Assembly: GCA_963839285.1 (NCBI GenBank)
Contig: CAWIUN010000020.1
Span: 496,001-560,000 of the forward strand
Reading direction: 5' to 3'
DNA: 64,000 nucleotides
From: DASSSQ01 sp963839285
Lineage (GTDB): Bacteria; Actinomycetota; Thermoleophilia; Gaiellales; Gaiellaceae
The translations under genes were made by a program, and so were the position numbers. Shown piece after piece: positions 20,146 to 28,290 of the stretch. Below the pieces are notes generated by a model, which was not told where the DNA came from, made no database searches, and saw only the letters and a program-made list of their open reading frames with translations. The first letter of the stretch is position 1. Every line of letters starts with the position of its first letter.

Positions 20146-21455
20146 ATGACGCAACGCCAGCACGATCCCGCGCCCGGTGCGGCCCCGGAGCGCGGCTTCG
20201 TCCTCGCCGTGCTGGCGCCCGGGCTCGATGCCGCGGCGGAGCTCGCCGAGATCCACGAGCTCGCGCGCACCGCGGGCGTCGAGACCGTCGGCGACCTCGT
20301 CCAGCGCCGGCCGCAGCCGGCGCCGCGGACCTACGTCGGCAAGGGGAAAGTCGAGGAGCTGAAGCTCGCGTACGAGGCGTCCGGGGCCGAGTCGCTGCTC
20401 GTCGACGACGAGCTCGACCCCGCGCAGCAGCGGTTCCTCGAGAACGCGCTCGAGACGCGCGTCGTCGACCGGACGCAGCTGATCCTCGACATCTTCGCCC
20501 AGCACGCGGTCAGCGCCGAGGGAAAGCTCCAGGTCGAGCTCGCCCAGCTCGAGTACAACCTGCCGCGGATGCGCGGCATGTGGCAGCACCTCGAGCGCCT
20601 CGGCGGCGGCGTCGGCACCCGCGGGCCCGGCGAGTCGCAGCTCGAGACGGACCGCCGGCTGGCGCGCCGCCGCATCTCCGTCCTGAAGCAGCGGCTGCGC
20701 GGGCTCGAGAAGCAGCGGCAGACGCGCCGGCAGGAGCGGCAGCGCTCCGAGACGCCTCAGGTCGCGCTCGCCGGCTACACGAACGTCGGCAAGTCGACGC
20801 TGCTGAACGCGCTCACGGACGCCGACGTGTCGGTCGAGAACCGCCTCTTCGAGACGCTCGACCCGACCACGCGCGGCTTCGAGCACGAGGGGAAGCGCTA
20901 CCTCGTGACGGACACGGTCGGCTTCATCCGGCGCCTGCCGCACCAGCTCGTCGAGGGATTCGCCTCGACGCTGGAGGAGACGCTGCACGCGGACGTCGTC
21001 CTGCACGTCGTCGACGCCTCGGCGCCCGAGAACCGCCTCGACGGCTCGATCGCCGCGGTCAACGCCGTGCTGGGCGAGATCGGCGCCGACGAGCTGCCCC
21101 TCGAGCTGGTGCTCAACAAGGTGGACGCCGTCGACCCGCTACATCGCCGCCGGCTCGCCGCCCGCTTCCCGGACGCGCTGCAGGTGTCGGCCGCGACGGG
21201 CGAAGGGCTCGAGGAGCTGAAGGCGCACGTGGCCGCCCGCTTCGCCGACCGGTTCGAGACGGTCAGGCTGCTCGTCCCGTACGACGAGGGCGCCGCGCTC
21301 GCCGACCTCTACGGCCTCGGCGCCCCGATCGACGACCGGATCGACACGCCCGAAGGGGTCGAGGTGCGGGCGCGGCTGCCGCGCCGCGACGTCCGCCGCT
21401 TCGCGGCCTACCTGGTCGCGGACGCCGACGCCGACGGGGACGGCGGGCCCGGTGA
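20146..21455 (+). CDS. hflX: GTPase HflX (probable one-base deletion near the end)
   Basis: Ribosome-splitting/heat-shock GTPase. The N-terminal domain shows TYVGKGKVEELKLAYEASG, the glycine-rich GVGTRGPGESQLETDRRLARRRI lies near 165-187, and G1 is ALAGYTNVGKSTLLN near 207; G3 TDTVGF and G4 NKVD follow. As given, the frame has no stop and runs on through dut into the Nudix gene. A single missing base near 21425-21450 would place TGA at 21453-21455, overlapping dut by GTGA and giving 437 codons. I take that as correct. Confidence 0.85.
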
Positions 21456-21886
21456 CCGAGCTGCCGATCAGCAGGCTGCACCCCGGAGCGGTCGTGCCGG
21501 CGCGCGCCTACGACGGGGACGCCGGCCTCGATCTCGCCTCCTGCGCGCGGGTCGAGCTCGCGCCAGGGGCGCGCGCCCTCGTCCCGACCGGCCTCGCCGT
21601 CGCGATCCCGCCGGGTCATGCGGGATTCGTCCAGCCGCGCTCCGGCCTCGCCTCCGAGCACGGGATCACGATCGTCAACACCCCCGGCCTCGTCGACTCC
21701 GGCTACCGCGGCGAGCTGAAGGTGATCCTGCTCAACACCGACGCGGACGAGACGTTCGTGGTCGAGCCGGGCATGCGGATCGCGCAGCTCGTCGTCCTGC
21801 CCGTCCCGCAGCTCGAGCCCGTCGTCGTGGACGAGCTTCCCGGAACCGAGCGCGGCGAGCGCGGTTTCGGGTCCTCCCGGGCATGA
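21452..21886 (+). CDS. dut: dUTP diphosphatase
   Basis: 144-residue trimeric dUTPase that hydrolyses dUTP to dUMP. The five motifs can be followed: DAGLDLAS, PRSGLASEHG, NTPGLVDSGYRGELKV, AQLVVLPV, and a C-terminal Gly/Arg-rich RGERGFGSS. GTG 21452 overlaps the corrected hflX stop. Its stop overlaps the Nudix start by ATGA, so hflX-dut-Nudix form one unit; dUTPase and a Nudix enzyme together suggest nucleotide-pool cleaning. Confidence 0.93.
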   Translation: MTELPISRLHPGAVVPARAYDGDAGLDLASCARVELAPGARALVPTGLAVAIPPGHAGFVQPRSGLASEHGITIVNTPGLVDSGYRGELKVILLNTDADETFVVEPGMRIAQLVVLPVPQLEPVVVDELPGTERGERGFGSSRA

Positions 21887-22344
21887 CGGGCGCCGTGCCG
21901 CGCATCCGCGTCTCGGCCGTGCTCCGTTGGCGCGACCGCGTCCTGCTCTGCCGGCACGAGAAGCCGGGCAAGGAGTACTGGCTGCTCCCCGGCGGCGGCG
22001 TCGAGTCCGGCGAGAGCCTGATCGACGCGCTGCACCGCGAGCTGCAGGAGGAAGTGGGGATCGACGGCGAGCTCCCGATCGAGGGGCCGGTCGCGATCGT
22101 CGACTCGATCGCACCGCAGTCGAGCCTGCGGCAGAAACACGTGGTGCACATCGTCTTCGCCTCCGACCTCTCCGGCCGCAACCTCGAGCGCGTCACCTCG
22201 GCGGACGCCGCCGTCCGCGGCCACCGTCTCTTCGCCCTCGACGAGCTGGACGACGTCGTCCTGCACCCGCCGATCCAGCGCTTCCTCTCGCGCTGGCGGC
22301 CCGGCGACCCCGTCGTCTATCTCGGCGCGCTCTGGGTGCCTTGA
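21883..22344 (+). CDS. Nudix hydrolase
   Basis: 153 residues with the Nudix box GGGVESGESLIDALHRELQEEVGI near 39-62 (the G-x5-E-x7-REUxEExGU pattern intact). It hydrolyses a nucleoside diphosphate linked to some group; the substrate is unknown. ATG overlaps the dut stop by ATGA. Confidence 0.88.
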   Translation: MTGAVPRIRVSAVLRWRDRVLLCRHEKPGKEYWLLPGGGVESGESLIDALHRELQEEVGIDGELPIEGPVAIVDSIAPQSSLRQKHVVHIVFASDLSGRNLERVTSADAAVRGHRLFALDELDDVVLHPPIQRFLSRWRPGDPVVYLGALWVP

Positions 22345-22417
22345 TCGCTGTAGGCGAACAACAGCATCGAGAAATCGCAACAGACAAATCTGCGGCGAAG
22401 GCGTATCACTAGTCGGA

Positions 22418-23089
22418 ATGCGACGCGCGCCGATCCTTCTCGTCCTTCTCGTCCTCCTCGGCGCGCTCGCCCTGCCGGCCGCGTCCGCCGCGGCCGAGAA
22501 GCCGAAGATCCCGCCGGCGGAGCGCGCGGCGATCACGCGCGTCCTCGACAGGTACGTCGGGGCCGCGCTCGAGCGCAAGGATCTTCGGCTTGCCTACATG
22601 CTCTCCGGGCCGCAGGTGCGCGGGGGGATGACGCTGCGCGAGTGGCTGCACGGCGGCATCCCGGTCTACCCGTTCCCCGCCCGCGACGGGCACCACGCCG
22701 GCTGGATCGCCGACTGGGCCGACGGGGACGAGGTCGGCCTGAGCCTGCTCGTCCAGGCCGACCCGTCGACCCGGCTCGGCGCGATCGCCTTCAACATCCA
22801 GATGCTGAAGGTGCGCGGACGCTGGCTCGTGAACGCGTTCCTGCCGCAGGCGACCTTCTCGGACCCACGGGAGGACGCCAAGGTCTTCTCCGAGAAGGAT
22901 CTGCTCCCGTCCGCGGGCGGCGGCAGCGTGCTCGGCGGCGACGCCCGGCTCTCCGCCGTCTGGTTCGCCGTCCCGGGCGGGCTGCTGGCAGGGATGTTCG
23001 TCGTCCTACCGGTCGCATACCTGGTCTATGCCCGCCGCCGCGACCGGCGCGCCTACCGCGACTATCTGGAGCTGAACGGCGAGGCCTGA
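22418..23089 (+). CDS. secreted or membrane-anchored hypothetical protein
   Basis: 223 residues. A signal peptide (RRAPILLVLLVLLGALALPAASA) is followed by a soluble domain of about 150 residues with a SnoaL/NTF2-like feel (VLDRYVGAALERKDLRLAYMLSG, then NIQMLKVRGRWLVNAFLP), and a C-terminal membrane helix near 190-210 ending in a basic RRRDRRAYRDY tail. Topology would be outside-facing with a cytoplasmic tail. No family firmly recognised. A less GC-rich 73-bp promoter region precedes it. Confidence 0.65.
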   Translation: MRRAPILLVLLVLLGALALPAASAAAEKPKIPPAERAAITRVLDRYVGAALERKDLRLAYMLSGPQVRGGMTLREWLHGGIPVYPFPARDGHHAGWIADWADGDEVGLSLLVQADPSTRLGAIAFNIQMLKVRGRWLVNAFLPQATFSDPREDAKVFSEKDLLPSAGGGSVLGGDARLSAVWFAVPGGLLAGMFVVLPVAYLVYARRRDRRAYRDYLELNGEA

Positions 23090-23519
23090 ATCGGCCCTCG
23101 CCCGGCCCGGGCGGCCGCGCCGCCGGCCGACGTGCCGAGGGTCCCCCACCCTCGAGGGTGGGGACAGAGTCCCACCACGAACGCTAGCGCGATCGTGCGC
23201 ACGCGTGGGTGCCGATTCTGTGCCGGTTTCGCGGAGCCGGCCGTCAGAGTGGGCGGCGGCGCGGTGCCGGCTCGGCAGCCGCGCTGCCTCGTCGACGGCG
23301 CGGACCTCCGTCCTGGACCGGGTCGGGTCCGAGCTCGAGCGGCGCCACGTCGCGGGCACGTGCACGCCCGAGGGGGACGCAGAGCGAGAGGACGTCGGCG
23401 TCCGGCGCTCCGGCCCGCAGCCACGCCCTCGCCAGCCCGGGTCGGCCGCGCCCGCCGCGAGCCCGGGTCGGCCGCGCCCGCCGCGAGCCCGGGTCGGCCA
23501 CGCCCGCCGCGAGCCCGGG
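23090..23519. other. gene-free stretch holding two repeat elements
   Basis: 430 bp between the ends of two convergent genes. It holds a TAGCGT/hairpin element (23141-23225) and most of a 26-bp tandem repeat (23435-23538). The stretch 23226-23434 shows no convincing gene, RNA or repeat. Confidence 0.6.
23141..23225 (-). ncRNA. CGGCACA/TAGCGT/hairpin element (copy 2), candidate short RNA
   Basis: On the minus strand: direct repeats CGGCACA and CGGCACC 4 nt apart (23208-23225), a 22-nt gap, TAGCGT (23181-23186), then a GGTGGGA segment and the hairpin CCCCACCC-TCGA-GGGTGGGG (23144-23163). GGTGGG can also pair with the left arm, so two exclusive folds exist. The order and spacing match the copy at 61.75-61.83 kb. 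Confidence 0.5.
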
Positions 23520-23538
23520 TCAGCCGCGCCCGCCGCGG
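23435..23538. repeat. 26-bp tandem repeat, four copies
   Basis: Unit GCCCGGGTCGGCCGCGCCCG plus CCGCGA; copies at 23435, 23461, 23487 and 23513. Copy 3 has one change and copy 4 two. Copy 4 covers the gatD 3' end, and its single tcg to tca change (plus strand) makes the gatD stop codon. Confidence 0.9.
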
Positions 23539-24269
23539 GCACGCGCCCGCTCGGCTGCGACGGCGTGCGCCGCGCGCTCCAGCTCGTCGTCGAGCGGCTC
23601 CAGCGTCCCCGCAGGCTCGCCGCGGCGCGCGAGCGCCTGCTCCAGCAGCCAGTCGGCCAGCCAGGGATTCCGCGGCAGCAGCGGGCCGTGCAGATAGGTG
23701 CCGAGCACCCGGCCGGCCCGGCAGCCCTCGGCCCCGGAGGCGCCGTCGTTCCCGAAGCCGTGGACGACGTGGCCGAGCGGCTCGGCGCCCTCGTCGAGCA
23801 GCGTCCGCCCCGCGTGGTTCTCGAAGCCCGCGAGCGTCGTCACCCGGCCCGGCTCGAGCTCGCACTCGAGCAGCACGTCGCCGATCAGCCGGCGTCCGCC
23901 GGCGACGGTCTCGAGCGGCAGCAGCCCCACCCCCGGCAGCTCGGCACCCGAGACGTCGCGGTAGGAGCGACCGAGGAGCTGGTAGCCGCCGCAGACCGCG
24001 AGCCCCGCGGCGCCGGCCGCGATCGCGGCCCGCAGCTCGTCGGCGCGCCCGGCGATGTCGCGCGCGACGAGCGCCTGCTCACGGTCCTGGCCGCCGCCGA
24101 CGTAGAAGAGGTCGGTCTCCGCGGGCAGCGGATCGCCCATCGAGACCGGGACGACCTCCAGCTCGTGCCCGCGCCAGGCCGCGCGGCGCGGGAGCACGGC
24201 CATGTTGCCGCGGTCGGCGTAGATGTTCAGGTAGTCCGGGTAGAGGTGCGCGACGAGGATCCTGCTCAT
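23520..24269 (-). CDS. gatD: lipid II isoglutaminyl synthase, glutaminase subunit
   Basis: 249-residue class I glutamine amidotransferase of the CobB/CobQ-like type. The nucleophile elbow GLAVCGGYQLLGRSY holds the catalytic Cys near residue 95, and GTYLHGPLLPRNP holds the His near 190. With MurT it amidates the D-Glu of lipid II in the cytoplasm. It overlaps the murT stop by ATGA. Its last codons (ARGGRG) lie in the fourth copy of a 26-bp tandem repeat. Confidence 0.92.
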   Translation of the reverse strand: MSRILVAHLYPDYLNIYADRGNMAVLPRRAAWRGHELEVVPVSMGDPLPAETDLFYVGGGQDREQALVARDIAGRADELRAAIAAGAAGLAVCGGYQLLGRSYRDVSGAELPGVGLLPLETVAGGRRLIGDVLLECELEPGRVTTLAGFENHAGRTLLDEGAEPLGHVVHGFGNDGASGAEGCRAGRVLGTYLHGPLLPRNPWLADWLLEQALARRGEPAGTLEPLDDELERAAHAVAAERARARGGRG

Positions 24270-25651
24270 ACCGGCTCCGGTTCCCGCTCCCAGTAGTTGC
24301 GGACGTGGCCGCGGCGGGCGACGACCCGCCGGAGCGCCAGCATCGCGGTGTAGGTGGGGAGGCAGACGAGCTCCTCGCCCGGCGGCGTCAGCTCGAGCGC
24401 GCGGTCGAGGCCCTGCTCGAGCCCGGGCACGACCTCGATCCGCTCCCGCGGGAAGCCCGCGTAGGCGAAGCGGAGCGCCAGCTCGGCCGCCCGGCCGCCG
24501 GTCGCGACGAGCGTCTCCAGCCCGTCGAGCAGCGGCTCGAAGTCGACGTCCCAGATCCAGGAGACGTCGCGGCCGTCCGCGAGCTCGTCGTTCAGCGCCA
24601 CGAGCAGCCGCGCCGGCGCGCCGCCGTCGACGATCGTCCGCACCGCCTCGTTCGCGCCGGCGGGGTTCTTGATCAGCAGCATCAGCAGCCGCCGCTCGCC
24701 GACCGTGATCCGCTCGAAGCGCCCGAACGCGGCGCTGAAGCGCTCGAGGCCGGCCGCGACCTCGTCGAGCGGCGTCTCGAGCGCCAGCGCGAGCGAGGCG
24801 GCCGCGAGCGCGTTGTAGACGTTGTAGAGCCCCGGCAGCCGGAGCCGCACGCGCCGGGTGCCCTCGGGCGTCACGAGGTCGAACGCCACGCTCTCGAGCC
24901 CCTGCAGCTCGAGGTTCCGCGCGGCGACGTCGAGCTGCGGCCGCGCATGGCCGCAGCGGGGGCAGCGGTAGTCGCCGAGGTGGCCGACGTAGGCGGCGGC
25001 GTACTCGTAGGGCGTCCCGCAGACGACGCAGTACTTCGAGTCGGCGGCGTGCTGCAGCGCGGGCCGCGCCACCCGAGGGTCGTCGAGGCCGAAGACGACG
25101 CTCCGCTCGCGGCCGCGGGCGAGCTCGCCGACCTGCGGGTCGTCGCCGTTCGCGACGACGACCGTCTCCGGGCCGAGCGCCTGCACCGCCTCCCGCCAGC
25201 GCGCGGCGACGAGCTCGAGCTCGCCGTAGCGGTCGAGCTGGTCGCGGAAGAGGTTGCCGACGCAGACCGCGCGCGGGCGGACGCGCCGCGCCACCTCGGG
25301 CAGGGCGGCCTCGTCGGTCTCGAGCAGGGCGAGCTCGGCGTCCGGCGCCTCCAGGAGCGCCGAGGCGGCGCCGGAGACGAGGTTGGCACCGGCGGCGTTG
25401 TGCGCGAGCCGCAGCCTCGGGGAGAGGATCTCCGCGGCCATCGCGGCGGTCGTCGTCTTGCCGTTCGTCGCCGAGACGAGCACCGCTCCTTGCGGCAGCC
25501 GGGCGGCGAGGCGGTCGATCGCTCCCGGGTCGAGCTTCCAGAGCAGCTTGCCCGGGATCGTCGTGCCGCCGCCGCGGCCGGCGAGCCGCGAGAGCCGGCC
25601 CGCGAGCCGCGCGGCGGCGACCTCGAGGGCGAGTGGAACGGGCGGGCGCAC
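24266..25651 (-). CDS. murT: lipid II isoglutaminyl synthase, MurT ligase subunit
   Basis: 461-residue Mur-ligase-like protein. The P-loop SATNGKTTTAAM is near 63, and four Zn-ribbon cysteines characteristic of MurT lie in YCVVCGTPYEY and RCPRCGHARPQ. The C-terminal DUF1727 domain has DVSWIWDVDFEPL. GTG 25651 is chosen because TACGCT lies 7 nt upstream; an in-frame ATG at 25684 is upstream of that promoter. murT-gatD form a two-gene operon. Confidence 0.93.
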   Translation of the reverse strand: MRPPVPLALEVAAARLAGRLSRLAGRGGGTTIPGKLLWKLDPGAIDRLAARLPQGAVLVSATNGKTTTAAMAAEILSPRLRLAHNAAGANLVSGAASALLEAPDAELALLETDEAALPEVARRVRPRAVCVGNLFRDQLDRYGELELVAARWREAVQALGPETVVVANGDDPQVGELARGRERSVVFGLDDPRVARPALQHAADSKYCVVCGTPYEYAAAYVGHLGDYRCPRCGHARPQLDVAARNLELQGLESVAFDLVTPEGTRRVRLRLPGLYNVYNALAAASLALALETPLDEVAAGLERFSAAFGRFERITVGERRLLMLLIKNPAGANEAVRTIVDGGAPARLLVALNDELADGRDVSWIWDVDFEPLLDGLETLVATGGRAAELALRFAYAGFPRERIEVVPGLEQGLDRALELTPPGEELVCLPTYTAMLALRRVVARRGHVRNYWEREPEPV

Positions 25652-25658
25652 GGCTCCG

Positions 25659-25664
25659 AGCGTA
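25659..25664 (-). promoter_or_regulatory. -10 box of leaderless murT
   Basis: TACGCT on the minus strand, 7 nt before GTG 25651. Confidence 0.55.
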
Positions 25665-25687
25665 CCCCGTCCGAGGGGCCTCACTCG

Positions 25688-25851
25688 TTCGAGGGAAATC
25701 GCCTGCTGCCGCCGGGCGCTCCCCTCGAAGGGTGATTCGACGATCCCCGGCCCGGCCTAGGTTTCGCCCGGCGCTCGGGATCGGCCTTTGCGGCATCCGG
25801 CGACCCGAACGGCAACTGCGGCCCGCGCGAAGGCGCGGAAAAGGAGAGTGA
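25688..25851 (+). promoter_or_regulatory. structured leader of the subtilase gene
   Basis: A stem TTCGAGGG/CCCTCGAA (25688-25695 with 25722-25729) is followed about 80 nt later by ACTGCGGCCCGCGCGAAG, CGCGG and an AAGGAG Shine-Dalgarno. A related hairpin and a similar CACTGCGG-CCCGCG-GCGG-AAGGAG stretch precede the GGDEF gene at 28.09-28.24 kb. May be a cis-regulatory RNA; family not identified. Confidence 0.45.
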
Positions 25852-27788
25852 ATGCACGAGAGCACCGAACGCGGAAGGAATCGCGATCTGCGCTCCAGCG
25901 CGTTGTGGGGCACCGGAGGGCGCGGCGGCGACAGCCGTTCGAGCGCGCTCTGGGGCAAGGGTGGCCGTGGCTACGCAGTCACCGCCGTTGCCGTCCTCGC
26001 GCTGGGGGTACCGCTCGCGGCCTCCGCCATGTCGAGCTCGCACTCGAAGCCGAGTCACGACAAGAACGCGACGTTCGTCGCGTCCGATCTGTCCGACAAG
26101 GCCAAGAAGCACCCCGACGAGCTCGTGAAGGTGATCATCCAGAGCAACTACGGCGCAGCGGACGCCGAGAGGCAAGACGCAGGGCGCTCGGCAAGCTCGC
26201 CAAGATCACGAGGAACCTGGACCTGGTCGACGGCGTCGCCGTCGAGCTCTCGGCGAAGGCGATCGACAAGCTGGCGAAGGTGCCGGGCCTCTCGATCACG
26301 CCGGACGCGCCCGTGAAGCTGTCGGGGACGTCCGCACCGACGTCGGATCAGCTCTGGCCCTACGAGAACGGCGCCTCGTGGCTGTGGAGCCAGAACGTGA
26401 ACCTGCCCACGATCGCGATCGTCGACTCGGGCATCCAGGCGAACCGGGCCGACTTCGACAACGGCTCGCGCGTGCTCGCCCAGGTGAACCTGAGCCAGCT
26501 CCCGGGCAACAGCGCCGGGGACGGGCGTGGGCACGGAACGTTCGTGGCGGGCATCGCCGCCGGCTCGGCGCCCGGCAAGGCCGGCGTCGCGCCCCGGGCG
26601 AACCTCGTCTCGCTCGACGTGATGGACGACCAGGGCACGGCGCTCACGAGCGACGTGATCGCGGCGTGCAGCTGGATCCTCAAGAACAAGAGCACGTACA
26701 ACATCAAGGTCGCGAACTTCTCGCTCCACTCGACCTACCCCTCGAACTTCGGGCGTGACCCGCTCGACCGGGCGGTCGAGAAGCTGTGGTTCGCGGGCGT
26801 GACGGTGGTCGCGGCGGCCGGAAACTACGGCAACGCCGACGGCACGGCCAGCGGCGTGCGTTACGCGCCCGGGAACGACCCGTTCGTGATCACGGTCGGG
26901 GCACTCGATCTCGGCGGCAGGGCCAACATCGGGGACGACTCGATCGCCTCCTGGTCGGCCTGGGGCTCGACCTACGACGGCTTCCGGAAGCCGGAGATCA
27001 GCGCGGCCGGTCGCTACATGGTCGGCCCGGTACCTGCGGGCGCAACCCTGCCCCTCGAACGGCCGGAGAAGGTCGTCGCCCCCGGCTACATGGAGCTGTC
27101 GGGCACCTCGTTCGCGGCGCCGGTCGTCGCGGGCGCGGCCGCGGCGCTCCACGGGCTCCATCCGACGTGGGGGCCCGACCAGGTCAAGGGCGCGCTGATG
27201 AAGTCGGCGCGTGCGGTGCCGAAGGGCCAGCCGTTCCAGTCCGGCGTCGGGCAGGTCAACCTCGTCAAGGCGGCCGCGGTCAGCACCGCCCCGAACCCGA
27301 ACGCGGCGCTGGAGCGGTTCGTCGTCCCGGACCCTGCCGGTTCCTCAGTGCCGATGTTCGACGCGGTCAGCTGGTACGACATGGCCCTCTCGAACGTCTC
27401 CTGGGACTCGGTCAGCTGGGCCGACGTCTCCTGGGCCGACGTCTCCTGGGACTCGGTCAGCTGGGCCGACGTCTCCTGGGCCGACGTCTCCTGGGCCGAC
27501 GTGTCCTGGAGCGACGTCTCCTGGGCAGACGTCTCCTGGGCAGACAGCTCGAAGGAGGACGCGGTCGGCGGCGAGCCCGGCACCGGCGAGGGCATCGCGA
27601 TCGACCAGGAGGCGGCCAGCGAGCTGGCTTCCGACCCGGATCTGAACGTGGATCCGAGCCTGACGAACCCGGCCCTCGACCTGCTGCTCGGCGGATCGTC
27701 GGGGACCTCGACGGACTCGACGACCTCGACGACGAGCACGACCTCGTCGAGCCTGTCCTCCGTCACCTCCACGGTCACCGGCCAGTAA
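25852..27788 (+). CDS. secreted S8 subtilisin-like protease with Trp-rich C-terminal repeats (indels near 26170-26185)
   Basis: About 644 residues. The N-terminus carries a doubled motif (RSSALWGTGGRG and RSSALWGKGGRG), then a signal-like helix (AVTAVAVLALGVPLAASA) and an I9-like propeptide. The catalytic triad is intact: Asp in IAIVDSGIQANRADF, His in GRGHGTFVAGIAAG, Ser in LSGTSFAAPVVAGAAA. After it come ten five-residue x-V-S-W-x units and a Ser/Thr-rich end. Two extra bases (gag[a]ggc and cag[g]gcg) explain the frame change. A strong AAGGAG precedes the ATG. The protein is exported; its target is unknown. Confidence 0.88.
27393..27547 (+). repeat. 15-bp coding repeat, about ten units (VSW repeats)
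   Basis: Units of the type GAC-GTC-TCC-TGG-GCC encode DVSWA, DVSWD and SVSWA in the order N-S-D-D-S-D-D-D-D-D for the first residue. Units are nearly identical in DNA as well as protein, so recent expansion is likely. Confidence 0.9.
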
Positions 27789-27800
27789 CGCGCAACATCG

Positions 27801-27834
27801 GCTCCGGGGCCTGCCGACGCGCAGGCCCCGGAGC
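27801..27834 (+). terminator. hairpin after the subtilase gene
   Basis: A perfect 14-bp stem, GCTCCGGGGCCTGC with GCAGGCCCCGGAGC, and a 6-nt loop, 12 nt after the TAA. No T-tract follows, common for high-GC terminators. Confidence 0.7.
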
Positions 27835-28086
27835 CCCTGCCGGCCGCAAGCCGCGCACGCCTCGACGGCCCGGTACGACGGTGCTGACCGGAGGAGCCTC
27901 CGCGGTCGGGCGCAACGGGATCGGCGCAGCGGAGGTGCCCGGGCCCGCGCGCCGAAAGGGCGGTGCGTGCTGCTCGGAGACATCCCGTCCGTACCCGTCC
28001 TCGACTCGTCGGTACCGCCGACCCCGCCGCACGGCGCTCGGTCGCCTCCGGGACGGACGGATCCGGCGCCGGCAGCGGCCGGGTCA

Positions 28087-28260
28087 CCCCTTCGAGGGAA
28101 CTTCTCCGGCCGCCGCGGGCGTACCTCGAACGGGGGATGTCCGCTCAACTGCTCGACCGTACCGTCCGATCACGCCAGCGGACGGTGACGGCGGCGTGAA
28201 CCGGCTTCTGCACTGCGGTCCCGCGGCGACGCGGAAGGAGATGCGGAGACACGTGAGGAC
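28087..28260 (+). promoter_or_regulatory. structured leader of the GGDEF/HD-GYP gene
   Basis: The hairpin CCCCTTCGAGG with CCTCGAA-C-GGGG (28087-28097 with 28124-28135) resembles, in inverted orientation, the one before the subtilase. A second pair, GTCCGCT/AGCGGAC, lies at 28139-28145 and about 28179-28185. CACTGCGGTCCCGCGGCGAC and GGAAGGAG follow. The 250 bp from 27835 to 28086 show no gene. A 17-codon reading frame from ATG 28241 ends at 28294, overlapping the next gene by ATGA. Confidence 0.4.
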
Positions 28261-28290
28261 GAGCTCGTGCACATCGGGGAACCGCGCGCG

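Noticed and set aside
23435..23538. 26-bp tandem array as a CRISPR
   Set aside because: No spacers between units, only four copies, and no cas genes in the window.
27393..27547. Repeats in the subtilase as a CRISPR-like array
   Set aside because: The units are contiguous 15-bp coding repeats without spacers and are in frame with the protease.
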